Source: Sinorhizobium mexicanum (GTDB lineage Bacteria > Pseudomonadota > Alphaproteobacteria > Rhizobiales > Rhizobiaceae). Taken from it: 64,000 nucleotides of DNA. Shown piece after piece: positions 8,746 to 16,787 of the stretch (position 1 is the stretch's first letter; every line of letters starts with the position of its first letter). A program made the translations under genes and the position numbers. The stretch lies in NCBI RefSeq assembly GCF_013488225.1, contig NZ_CP041241.1, forward strand, positions 806,001-870,000, given 5' to 3'. Under the pieces are notes generated by a model that saw only the letters and a list, made by a program, of their open reading frames with translations, did not search any database and had not been told where the DNA came from.

Positions 8746-10200
8746 GTGGGGCTTCTCGGCATTCTGATCGGGCTCGGGCTACTGATCTGGCTCGCCTTCC
8801 GCGGCTGGAGCGTGCTGCTGCTGGCGCCGCTTGGCGCCCTCGTTGCCGCGCTCTTTGCCCGCGAACCACTGCTGGCGCATTGGACGCAGACCTTCATGAA
8901 CAGCGCCGCAGGCTTTTTCGCTCAGTTCTTTCCGCTGTTCCTGCTCGGCGCACTCTTCGGCAAGCTGATGGAGGACAGCGGTTCAGTAACCGCCATTGCG
9001 GATTTCATGATGCGGCGACTGGGAAAGGACCACGCGATCCTTGCTGTCGTCATCGCCGGTGCGCTGATCACCTATGGCGGCGTCAGTCTTTTTGTCGCCT
9101 TCTTCGTCCTTGTGCCGATGGCGCAGGAGCTGTTCCGGTCGACGGGGGTCCCGCGGCGGCTGATACCTGCGGCGATCGTTCTTGGAACATCTACCTTCAC
9201 CATGTCGGCGTTTCCGGGCACGCCATCGATACAGAATGCCATCCCGATGCCTTTCTTCGGTACCACGCCGTTTGCGGCGCCGGGACTCGGCATCGTCGCT
9301 TCGGCGATCATGCTTTCCTTCGGCATATGGTGGCTTCGTCGCGTCGCGGCGGCGGCGCGCAGGGCCGGCGAAGGGTTCGGGGAGGGCGCCCCCGCGACGC
9401 CCGAAAGTCTTGCTTCCGACGACCGGCTCCGCGAACGCGCCACGGTGGGCAGGGAATTCGACCCGGCCGAAATCGCACGGGGCCGCCATGCCGAGGCCGG
9501 GCCGCCAATCACGGTCGCGGTGCTGCCGCTTGCTGTGGTTGTCATCGTCAATCTCAGCATGGCGCTGTTGATCCTGCCGGCGCTTGACTTCGGGTTTCTT
9601 GCGGATGATCGCTGGGGCGGGATCTCCCGCTCCGCAGTCAGCGGTGTGTGGGCCGTCGTTACGGCGCTGGCAGCCGCGGTTGCGACAGTCGTCGTGTTTA
9701 ATTTCCGGCGACTGCCGGCACTGCGCGCGACGATGGACGCAGGTGCCAACGCGTCCGTCCTCCCGGCGGTCGCCGTCGCCAGCCTGGTCGGCTTCGGAGC
9801 GGTTGTCGCGGCGATGCCCGCCTTTGAGGTCGTACGCGACTGGGTGCTCGGCATCGGTGGCGGACCTCTCGTTTCGATCGCTGTGGCCACGAATATCCTT
9901 GCGGCCCTCACCGGCTCTGCTTCCGGCGGTCTCACGATCGCCCTCGACGCGCTTGGCAGCACCTACCTGATGCGTGCGCAAGAAACGGGTCTCGACCCGG
10001 CCCTGTTGCACCGCGTCGCGGTCATCGGGGCGGGTACCCTCGATAGCCTGCCTCACAACGGGGCAGTCGTTACCCTTTTGGCTGTCTGCGGCTCAACCCA
10101 CGGAGAAAGCTACCGCGACATCGTTATCGTCGGAATCATCGGTGCTCTCCTCGCCCTGAGCCTGGTCATCGTTTTGGGGACGATTTTCGGCTCGTTCTGA
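8746..10200 (+). CDS. GntP-family permease (gluconate/hydroxy acid:H+ symporter type)
   Basis: 484 residues, highly hydrophobic with about 12 predicted membrane spans starting at residue 2, and GntP-type segments such as LITYGGVSLFVAFFVLVPMA, a conserved glycine/serine-rich stretch (LTGSASGGLTIAL) and LDSLPHNGAVVTLL near the C-terminus. The family imports gluconate or other hydroxy acids with protons; a hydroxybutyrate-like substrate is a guess from the patatin partner. The GTG start has GGAAGGGG about nine bases upstream. Its last 108 bases overlap the tail of the convergent MFS gene. Confidence 0.87.
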   Translation: MGLLGILIGLGLLIWLAFRGWSVLLLAPLGALVAALFAREPLLAHWTQTFMNSAAGFFAQFFPLFLLGALFGKLMEDSGSVTAIADFMMRRLGKDHAILAVVIAGALITYGGVSLFVAFFVLVPMAQELFRSTGVPRRLIPAAIVLGTSTFTMSAFPGTPSIQNAIPMPFFGTTPFAAPGLGIVASAIMLSFGIWWLRRVAAAARRAGEGFGEGAPATPESLASDDRLRERATVGREFDPAEIARGRHAEAGPPITVAVLPLAVVVIVNLSMALLILPALDFGFLADDRWGGISRSAVSGVWAVVTALAAAVATVVVFNFRRLPALRATMDAGANASVLPAVAVASLVGFGAVVAAMPAFEVVRDWVLGIGGGPLVSIAVATNILAALTGSASGGLTIALDALGSTYLMRAQETGLDPALLHRVAVIGAGTLDSLPHNGAVVTLLAVCGSTHGESYRDIVIVGIIGALLALSLVIVLGTIFGSF

Positions 10201-11874
10201 TACGTCCGTGAAAAAGGGGATTGCGCCTGAGCCACCGTCGGGTTCAGCGCCGGACTGCGGGTCGTGGCTGCACCCCTGCGTATCGAGAAAACGCGCCGCG
10301 CGCACTTTCGCATACCGGGCGATACCGATCTTGATGGCTACCAGCACGGGTGCGGCGAATACAAAGAGCAGGGCGACCGCGTTGAAGGCCGTGTCGAAGG
10401 CGATCACGGTGGACTGGCCTGTCACGGCTCGGCCCAGCAGGCTCGCGGCAGCCCGGCCGGCGGCCGCGGCGTCCATTCCTTTCGCCGCGAGCATCGCTGC
10501 CGTCGCCGTCAGCCGGTCGATGACCGCGTGCCCCCCTGCGGTGACATTGGCACCGAGGACCGCGACATTGCCGGCGACGTTGTGGTCGATCAGGGTCTGG
10601 AGTGCGGCGACCCCCGCAAGGCCACCAAGCTGGCGACCCGTATTGAAGAGGCCGATCCCGGAGGCGAGGTTTCGGCTGTCGAGATTGCTGAAGGCGATCA
10701 GGGTGATCGACAGGAACAGGAAGCCAAGGCCGAACCCGCGCAACAGGATCGCTGCCATCATGTCGCCTGCGCCGCTTTCGCTGGTCGATCCGGAGAGCAT
10801 CCACATCGCGACCGTGATCATCAGGATGCCAAAGGGTACGGTTGCGAACGGAGGAACGCGGCGAACCTGCATGAGAAAGGCGGCAATGAGGAGCGCGCCG
10901 ACAAAAAGCGCGCCGCTCGGCAACAGCAACTGCCCGGCATCGGTGGGGGTGAAGGCGAGGACGGACACCGCAAACGACGGGATCAGGAATGCGCTCCCGA
11001 ACAATGCCGCGCCGGCGACAAAACTGACGATAAAGGCGAAGAGAAAATCGTCCGACTTGAACACGGTAAAGTCGAGCAGGCCTTGGCCCTTTGCCAACAC
11101 CTGTTGACCGAGAAATGTAAGCAGAGCGGCCACACCGATCACTGTCAGCCACAGGATGCGTGGTTCCTCGAACCAGTCCCACCGGCTGCCCTGGCTGAAG
11201 ACGTAGGTGAAGCAGAAAAGCATGACCGATACCAGCGAGAATCCGACCCAGTCAGATGGACGCCGTGCGCTTCTGGCGGGCATCGGGCCGTCCGCGATAA
11301 GCAGGAGCCCAACAGCCGCGAGCGCGACCGGCATGATGCTGAAGAAGATCCATGTCCAGGATTGGCTATCGAGCAGCCACCCCTGAAGGGCAGGGGCGAT
11401 CGTCGCGGGGGCGACGACGGACCCCATCGCAAACAGGGCTTGAAGGATGGGCTGGCGGGATCGCCGATAGGCGAGAAAAATGACCGCCTGGCCACTGACG
11501 AGCAGGGCGGCGCCGGAGAAGCCCTGAACCATGCGCAGCGCGATCAGCAAATCCAGCCGGAACGTGACGGCAGCGATGCCGCACGCCGCGCCCATGGCGA
11601 GCGTCGCGGCGATGATCAGACTCAGCGGATTGATACGGCTCATCAGCCAGGGGACGGTCATGAATCCGATAAGTTTCAGAGCGGTGTATCCGACGTCCAG
11701 CCAGGCGAACTCATCGGGCGTCGCGTATGTGTCGCCGATGATATCACCGCGGCCGAGCGACAGCACGGTACTCGCGATCGCCTCCGTGAGCGTGGCAAGC
11801 ACGATGCCTGCGACGAGAAGGGCCCCTGTCTCTGTACTGCCGCGGCTCGGTGCGATGGCGACGACGGTGGTCAC
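10093..11874 (-). CDS. MFS efflux transporter, DHA2/EmrB type, with an antisense-encoded C-terminal tail
   Basis: 593 residues. About 14 transmembrane spans occupy residues 17-520, with the DHA2 pattern (LIALRMVQGFSGAALL around TM4). It forms an efflux pair with the HlyD-type adaptor just upstream; the GTG start overlaps the adaptor TGA (GTGA). After the last span there is a soluble Asp/Glu-rich tail of about 70 residues whose final 36 codons lie antisense to the permease gene ending at 10200. That tail is not a usual part of the family and probably arose by loss of the original stop. Substrates are unknown; the family exports hydrophobic drugs. Confidence 0.88.
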   Translation of the reverse strand: MTTVVAIAPSRGSTETGALLVAGIVLATLTEAIASTVLSLGRGDIIGDTYATPDEFAWLDVGYTALKLIGFMTVPWLMSRINPLSLIIAATLAMGAACGIAAVTFRLDLLIALRMVQGFSGAALLVSGQAVIFLAYRRSRQPILQALFAMGSVVAPATIAPALQGWLLDSQSWTWIFFSIMPVALAAVGLLLIADGPMPARSARRPSDWVGFSLVSVMLFCFTYVFSQGSRWDWFEEPRILWLTVIGVAALLTFLGQQVLAKGQGLLDFTVFKSDDFLFAFIVSFVAGAALFGSAFLIPSFAVSVLAFTPTDAGQLLLPSGALFVGALLIAAFLMQVRRVPPFATVPFGILMITVAMWMLSGSTSESGAGDMMAAILLRGFGLGFLFLSITLIAFSNLDSRNLASGIGLFNTGRQLGGLAGVAALQTLIDHNVAGNVAVLGANVTAGGHAVIDRLTATAAMLAAKGMDAAAAGRAAASLLGRAVTGQSTVIAFDTAFNAVALLFVFAAPVLVAIKIGIARYAKVRAARFLDTQGCSHDPQSGAEPDGGSGAIPFFTDVSERAENRPQNDDQAQGEESTDDSDDNDVAVAFSVG

Positions 11875-12905
11875 GAGCCGCTTCCTGTATCGACGGTGAC
11901 ACGCGCCGAAAGGCCCGGCACGAGGCGCCCAGCCAGCGGATTGCTGGCAAACCGGATCTTGACCGGAACCCGCTGCACGACGCGAACGAAGTTCCCCGTT
12001 GCATTGTCGGCAGGCAGCAAGCTGAAGGCGGACCCGCTGCCGGGCGCAAAGCTGTCGACCACGCCTTCAAGCGTTCCGTTCGGGTAGCCGTCGATGATGA
12101 CGCGGGCGCGCTGCCCGGGGTGTATGTTTTCGAGCTGGGTTTCCTTGAAATTCGCCACGAGCCACACGTCGTCGACCGGAACGATATCAAGCAGGGAGAC
12201 GCCCGGCGCCACAAGCCGGCCGACACGGACCTGGCGGTTGCCGATAACGCCGCCGACGGGCGCACGCACCACTGTGCTCTCGAGATCGATCTGGGCGAGA
12301 TCGCGCGCCGCCTCTGCCTGCGCCACCGCCGCGACGGCAGCTTCGCGCTGGGCGGCAAGGACGGCGATGCGCTGCTGTTGGGCTTCCAGCGTCGCGGAGG
12401 CGGCCGACACGCTCGCCTCGGCTCTCGTTCGCGCCGCGTCACTCTCGTCGACATGGGCCTGGCTGATGGTGTTGCTGCGGATCAGTTCGCGGCGGCGATC
12501 ATAGGCTTTTATCGCCAGAGTCAACTCGGCCACGGCCGAACGTCTCTGGGCTTCGGCCTGCCGGATGAGGGCATGCTGAAGCTCCGTCTCCGCGTCGGCA
12601 TTGACGAGCCGAGCCTGGGCGGCATCGACATTGGCCACCGCTTGCGCAAGCCGCGCGCGGTAGTCGCGATCGTCGATCCGGAACAGGACGTCACCCGTCC
12701 GGACGGTCTGGTTGTCCTTGACTTCTACCGCCGTGACGTAGCCAGCGACCTTTGGGGCGAGCGAGGTGACATCGCCGCGGACATAAGCATTATCGGTCGA
12801 CGTCGAGCCGGTCGAACGGGCCCAGGCCCAACCGGCCGCCACGACGATCACGGCGCCGAGGCACAGCGCCAAGCCGACGATCTTTTTCTTGTTAAGCTGC
12901 GCCAC
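11871..12905 (-). CDS. HlyD/EmrA-type membrane fusion protein
   Basis: 344 residues: an N-terminal membrane anchor (about 8-28), a lipoyl-like half (LAPKVAGYVTAVEVKDNQTVRTGD), a long alpha-helical hairpin rich in Ala/Glu/Arg, the second lipoyl half (VVRAPVGGVIGNRQV) and a beta-barrel (VWLVANFKETQLENI). It bridges the MFS pump to an outer-membrane channel that is not encoded here. Two GGTAA-N6-TTACC palindromes lie 11-55 bases upstream of the start, as expected for a TetR-type repressor, but no such regulator gene is adjacent. Confidence 0.92.
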   Translation of the reverse strand: MAQLNKKKIVGLALCLGAVIVVAAGWAWARSTGSTSTDNAYVRGDVTSLAPKVAGYVTAVEVKDNQTVRTGDVLFRIDDRDYRARLAQAVANVDAAQARLVNADAETELQHALIRQAEAQRRSAVAELTLAIKAYDRRRELIRSNTISQAHVDESDAARTRAEASVSAASATLEAQQQRIAVLAAQREAAVAAVAQAEAARDLAQIDLESTVVRAPVGGVIGNRQVRVGRLVAPGVSLLDIVPVDDVWLVANFKETQLENIHPGQRARVIIDGYPNGTLEGVVDSFAPGSGSAFSLLPADNATGNFVRVVQRVPVKIRFASNPLAGRLVPGLSARVTVDTGSGS

Positions 12906-12915
12906 GACGATCTCC

Positions 12916-12960
12916 GGTAATGTTCGTTACCATTGGACATCTACGGTAATGGCTGTTACC
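12916..12960. promoter_or_regulatory. Pair of palindromic operators upstream of emrAB-like genes
   Basis: GGTAATGTTCGTTACC (12916-12931) and GGTAATGGCTGTTACC (12945-12960) each have perfect GGTAA/TTACC arms and are 29 bases apart. The form fits a TetR-family repressor site. The cognate regulator is not next to the operon and may be encoded outside the window. Confidence 0.7.
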
Positions 12961-13018
12961 CGTCAAGGGGATGCATTGCCCACCGGCATTTTTTGCGTTC
13001 GTTTTTCCTGTCCTGACG

Positions 13019-13063
13019 AGCGTAGTGGCTGAAGGATTTGCAGTCGACTATACAAAGGTTGGC
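13019..13063 (-). promoter_or_regulatory. Weak FixJ/TodT-type box with -10, directed at emrAB
   Basis: Read on the minus strand: GCCAAC-CTTT-GTATAG (13048-13063), 23 bases, then TACGCT (13019-13024) as a possible -10. It is the most degenerate of six CYAAAC-N4-GTWTAS sites in the window, and it counts mainly because the spacing to the -10 matches the others. Confidence 0.35.
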
Positions 13064-13167
13064 TAGAGCCTCCCGCCTTCAAGTGGAATCGTGAAAGCCG
13101 ATAAGATGCTCTAGAATCAAAGTTCTAGAGCGTCGTTTGCCGTCCGATACGACGCGTGGCGCGGTAG
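13064..13167. repeat. RIME-like intergenic repeat, degenerate copy
   Basis: About 100 bases with TCTAGAGC-type palindromic arms and a closing CGTC/GACG hairpin. Closest to the copy at 26394-26499 (shared AAGC-GATAA-ATGCTCTAGAATC core). The rest of 12961-13255 is non-coding, apart from the putative box just upstream of this repeat. Confidence 0.55.
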
Positions 13168-13255
13168 GCGGCGACGAGCTTCGAACGTGCGGGTTGAAGC
13201 GAATCCGCGGAGAAGTTCGTGGTGATTGCCTGCGCATGCACGACGATCCCGCAGA

Positions 13256-15307
13256 TCAAAGGGCACGACCCCGATTGCCTGCGGCATAGGAGGCCGTCGC
13301 TTCCATCGTCACGTGAACCGGCAGCGTGAAGATAAACGTCGCCCCATGCGGTTCGTTGTTCTCCGCCCATAATCGTCCGCCGTGGGACTCTACGATCGAA
13401 CGACAGATTGCGAGCCCCATGCCCATCCCGTGCTCTTTGGTTGTAAAGAACGGTTCGAATATCCTGTCCGGAAACGCGACGCCGGGGCCGCGGTCACTGA
13501 TTTCGGTCTGGATCACATCCCCGATCCGGCGCACACGTATTCCAAAGACCCTCTCGCCTGCAGTGGAATCCATCGCATCCATGCCGTTGCGGATGAGATT
13601 GATCAGAACCTGCTGGATCTGGACGCGATCCAAGGCCACAAGTGGAAGGTTGCTTTCGACCTCAACATCCATACGAACGCGGCGGCGGGTCGCCTCCTCG
13701 ACCATGAGGTTACGCGCGTCTGCAATGACGCTGGCGAGCGTTGTGCTGGTCCTCGTTTCTATGGAATGCTTGAACAGGGCGCGGGTGTGGCTGACGACAT
13801 CCGCTGCCGAGCTCGCATCCTGGATGATGCGCTCCAGCCTCTTCTGCGCCCGTTCGATATTTGGAGGTTCGGCCATAAGCCAGCGTTGGCAGGCATGCGA
13901 GTTCGCCATGACAGCCGCCAAAGGTTGGTTGACCTCGTGCGCGATGGACGCGGAGAGTTCGGCAAGGCTCGCCGCCTGGCTCGCGCGGGCGAGATTTTCC
14001 TGGGACAGGCGCAATTCATCCCGTGCACGGACCTGATCCTCAATATCGAGGCAGACGCCGTTCCATTGCACGATCGCGCCGTCGTCACTGCGCATTGCGG
14101 CTGCACGCATTTCAACCCACCGGTATTCGCCGTCGAAGCGACGCAGGCGGTGGTTCTGCGCGTAGGGTTCACCAGTGGCCAAGGAGTGCGCGAGCAGCTT
14201 GCCTACCGTGGCAAGATCGTCCGGATGAATGATCGCGTTCAGCACGCTCGTGAGGCGTGAGGTGCCGGCGACATCCTTGTCCTCGACGTTGAAACCGATG
14301 AAGCCACTAAATTGCTGACTGAAGTATATGGGCTTGCCGTCCGGCGCTGCACACCAGATGAGCGCCGGCAGCGTCTCGACGAGCTCTCTGAGCGAGCGCT
14401 CGCTCTGGCGCAATGTGAGCGTCGCCAGCTGGTGCTGCCGGGATATGGCGGCCACGATGAGCGCCGAGAATGCCGAGATGGCCAGAAAAAGCTGCAGCAT
14501 GATCTGCTTTTCTTTCTGGGACGCAGGATCGCCGGCAAATTGGCTCGCACCGATTATTGTGAACCCCGCGGTGATCAGAGCGAGGAGGGCCAAGGCGACG
14601 GCTGCGCCTTTGAACTCAAACCGCGTCGCGGCCCAAAGCAGGGGCGGCATGATGATGTAGGCGAAGGGCAGATAACCGCTCAAGGAAAGGGCGGCGATAC
14701 TGAGAAAGATCAGCGCCAGGACGCCAGCCTCTATCCATCGCGCGACCGAGAGATGGGCGTCACTGCCCCAGTTCTGGAATACGACCAGCGCCAATGGCGC
14801 TACAATCAGGACCCCGGTGGCGTCTCCGATCCACCATAGGGGCCAGGCCGTGGCGAAGGATTGTATGCCAAACCATGCGAGCGTCGCACTTCCCACCGTC
14901 GCGCTTACGACAGGCGCAACTCCAGCCCCCAGCGCGACCAGGGCGAGAACTTCCTCCAAGGTTTCCAGCCGAACGGGCCGTCCGCAGGCCCGGTTCACGA
15001 GCCACGCGCCGGCCACCGCCTCCAGAGCGTTGCCGGCAAAGATCAGGCAGGCGACGGGCAGCGGATTGTGGAACCACAAGAGGTTGCCAGAGAGTTCAGC
15101 CAGAAAGCCTCCCAGTACCCACCAGGGCCAGCTCGGCCTGGAGGCGAGGATAAGGGTAGCCATGAAAAGCCCGCTCGGAGGCCAAATGGAAATACCGGTT
15201 CCCGGCACAAGTGCGAGCAACTGGGCAAATCCGCTGGCCAGCACATACGCGACGATGAAAAGCCCGAGATGCAGGAATCGAGGGCGGTGCAACCAGACGC
15301 TCATCAT
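13256..15307 (-). CDS. MASE1-PAS hybrid-less sensor histidine kinase
   Basis: 683 residues. An N-terminal MASE1-type membrane sensor (eight or more spans, residues 10-295, with GISIWPPSGL), one PAS/PAC domain (303-430; HPDD and YRWVEMRAAAM motifs), HisKA with His457 in SIAHEVNQPLAAV, and HATPase with LINLIRNGMDAM and GMGMGLAICRSIVESHGG. The HEVNQP H-box and C-terminus are of the FixL/TodS/DctB type. It starts at ATG with TAGGAGCAGCC. No response regulator is fused or directly co-transcribed; the FixJ-type regulators upstream at 16-17 kb are the nearest candidates. The upstream segment shares a block with the promoter region of the 804-codon kinase. Confidence 0.9.
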   Translation of the reverse strand: MMSVWLHRPRFLHLGLFIVAYVLASGFAQLLALVPGTGISIWPPSGLFMATLILASRPSWPWWVLGGFLAELSGNLLWFHNPLPVACLIFAGNALEAVAGAWLVNRACGRPVRLETLEEVLALVALGAGVAPVVSATVGSATLAWFGIQSFATAWPLWWIGDATGVLIVAPLALVVFQNWGSDAHLSVARWIEAGVLALIFLSIAALSLSGYLPFAYIIMPPLLWAATRFEFKGAAVALALLALITAGFTIIGASQFAGDPASQKEKQIMLQLFLAISAFSALIVAAISRQHQLATLTLRQSERSLRELVETLPALIWCAAPDGKPIYFSQQFSGFIGFNVEDKDVAGTSRLTSVLNAIIHPDDLATVGKLLAHSLATGEPYAQNHRLRRFDGEYRWVEMRAAAMRSDDGAIVQWNGVCLDIEDQVRARDELRLSQENLARASQAASLAELSASIAHEVNQPLAAVMANSHACQRWLMAEPPNIERAQKRLERIIQDASSAADVVSHTRALFKHSIETRTSTTLASVIADARNLMVEEATRRRVRMDVEVESNLPLVALDRVQIQQVLINLIRNGMDAMDSTAGERVFGIRVRRIGDVIQTEISDRGPGVAFPDRIFEPFFTTKEHGMGMGLAICRSIVESHGGRLWAENNEPHGATFIFTLPVHVTMEATASYAAGNRGRAL

Positions 15308-15360
15308 TGGCTGCTCCTAGCGGACAAAGAACGCCAGGGGACTGTAGCGCTTATCCCCGG

Positions 15361-15376
15361 TATCCGGGATGGCGAA
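15361..15376 (-). promoter_or_regulatory. Upstream block shared by two histidine kinase genes
   Basis: TATCCGGGATGGCGAA (plus strand), matched by TATCCGGGTTGGCGAA at 19333-19348 upstream of the other large kinase, with further similarity on the distal side. It lies 54 bases before this kinase gene. The remainder of 15308-15765 contains no gene I can support. Confidence 0.4.
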
Positions 15377-15765
15377 ATCGCACCCAAACCTTAACCCCCC
15401 AAGGCCCGAGCCGCACCTCATGGAAAATCCGCGTGTCACGCGGACACGCATCGCACGGAGATGTGAACCCGCTTCCGTATTTGACGGCTCGAAACCATGC
15501 TGATGACCCGTGAGAGCCGCGCTCCCACCCGCGCAACCTGGAGGCCTAGGTTTTCTTGAAAGCGTCGATATCAATCGACGCAGCGAACCATCTGGTGATA
15601 CGTTTCTTGCTCTCGCGAGACGGTCATACCCACGTTGCACCCGGTCCACTTGTACACCGCATCGTGGGCTCAATGCAAAAGGGATCGCAGGCCTGAGAGC
15701 AAAGCTCTCGTCTCGATTGCCGGCGCGGCAAGAGCCGTTGCGCATTCTCCTCTGACAGTTCGCGC

Positions 15766-16143
15766 TTATGGCGAGTTCGCCTTTCCAGAAAGGGCGTCAC
15801 TGATCGCTGCGAGCAACGCCTGCCCGTCGAAAGGCTTGCGAAAGAACCGGTTGTGCTTTGCCTCCTGCGGCTCAGGGATCTCGTGGCGGCCGGTGATCAG
15901 GATCACCGGCAAGCCGGGACGCCTCTCGCTCATCAGGCGCTTCAATTCGAAGCCGTCCATGCCAGGCATGCCAATGTCGGTGATCAGACAATCGATCTCC
16001 GGCAAAGCAGTGCTGTCCAGAAGAGTATGGGCCGACGAGAATGCCCGTACGGTGTACCCGGCCGACTCGAGAAGATCCTGGAGCGAATCGAGCACGCGCT
16101 GGTCATCATCGACGACCGCCACCACGGACTTTGAGTTGAACAT
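15766..16143 (-). CDS. Receiver-only response regulator
   Basis: 125 residues that consist solely of a FixJ-like receiver domain: acidic pocket VDDDQ (11-15), phospho-acceptor Asp56 in CLITDIGMPG, and a conserved Lys in NRFFRKPFDGQAL. No DNA-binding domain follows. The ATG at 16141-16143 is preceded by GAGGAAG; an upstream TTG overlaps the stop of the FixJ-type regulator. It ends the operon kinase - FixJ-type regulator - receiver. It could be a phosphate sink, a relay, or a protein-interaction output. Confidence 0.85.
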   Translation of the reverse strand: MFNSKSVVAVVDDDQRVLDSLQDLLESAGYTVRAFSSAHTLLDSTALPEIDCLITDIGMPGMDGFELKRLMSERRPGLPVILITGRHEIPEPQEAKHNRFFRKPFDGQALLAAISDALSGKANSP

Positions 16144-16157
16144 ACGTACCAACTTCC

Positions 16158-16787
16158 TCAACGCCTGGAACGAATGACTGGAATTTGCAATCTTTCGGCA
16201 ATTCGCGCCAGATCTGCAAGTGAGGTCACCTGCATCTTCTGCATGATCTCGCTGCGGAGCATTGCAACGGTGATCTCACTGATGCCGAGCTCGGCTGCCG
16301 ACTGCTCGTCCGGGAGGCCGCTGACCACGAGCGGCAGCACCTCGCGCCCTTGCGGTGTAAGCGCGGCCAAGCGGCGTTCGAGCTCGATCAGCTCCGTCCG
16401 TGCTGATCGTTGAACGCGGTCCCGGTCGATTGCCGCCCGAACGGCCGCGACCAGATCGCGCTCCCCGACCGGTTTCCTTAGAAAGCCGATGGTGCCGCCC
16501 TGAGTGGCGCGCACCGACGATGGAATGTCGTCATGCCCTGTAAGGAAAACGACCGGGGGATGGAGATCCCGGGACAGTTGCTTCTGAAGCTCGAGGCCGT
16601 TGATGCCAGGCAGTTCAACGTCGAGGATCAGGCAGGCAGGGAGATCGGGCTTCGCATAGGCAAGATAATCCGCCGCGGCGGCGAATGTTTCGGCTCGCCA
16701 TCCCAGGGACTCCAGCAACTCGCCGAGGGCCTCGCGGACTCTGGCGTCGTCGTCCACCACGAAGACCATTTCGTCGCGCGGGCTCAT
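16158..16787 (-). CDS. FixJ-type response regulator (receiver + LuxR HTH)
   Basis: 209 residues: receiver with VDDDARV (11-17), Asp56 in CLILDVELPG, Lys in GFLRKPVGERDL, a linker helix, and a LuxR/FixJ helix-turn-helix (LTPQGREVLPLVVSGLPDEQ, then GISEITVAMLRSEIMQKM). Its start overlaps the stop of the upstream kinase (ATGA), so the pair is coupled. It belongs to the FixJ/TodT/StyR group, whose known boxes resemble CTAAAC-N4-GTTTAG, a motif found several times nearby. Confidence 0.92.
   Translation of the reverse strand: MSPRDEMVFVVDDDARVREALGELLESLGWRAETFAAAADYLAYAKPDLPACLILDVELPGINGLELQKQLSRDLHPPVVFLTGHDDIPSSVRATQGGTIGFLRKPVGERDLVAAVRAAIDRDRVQRSARTELIELERRLAALTPQGREVLPLVVSGLPDEQSAAELGISEITVAMLRSEIMQKMQVTSLADLARIAERLQIPVIRSRR

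Noticed and set aside
10264..12087. Plus-strand open frame of 607 codons
   Set aside because: Antisense to the MFS/adaptor pair; extremely charged composition and no recognisable domain.
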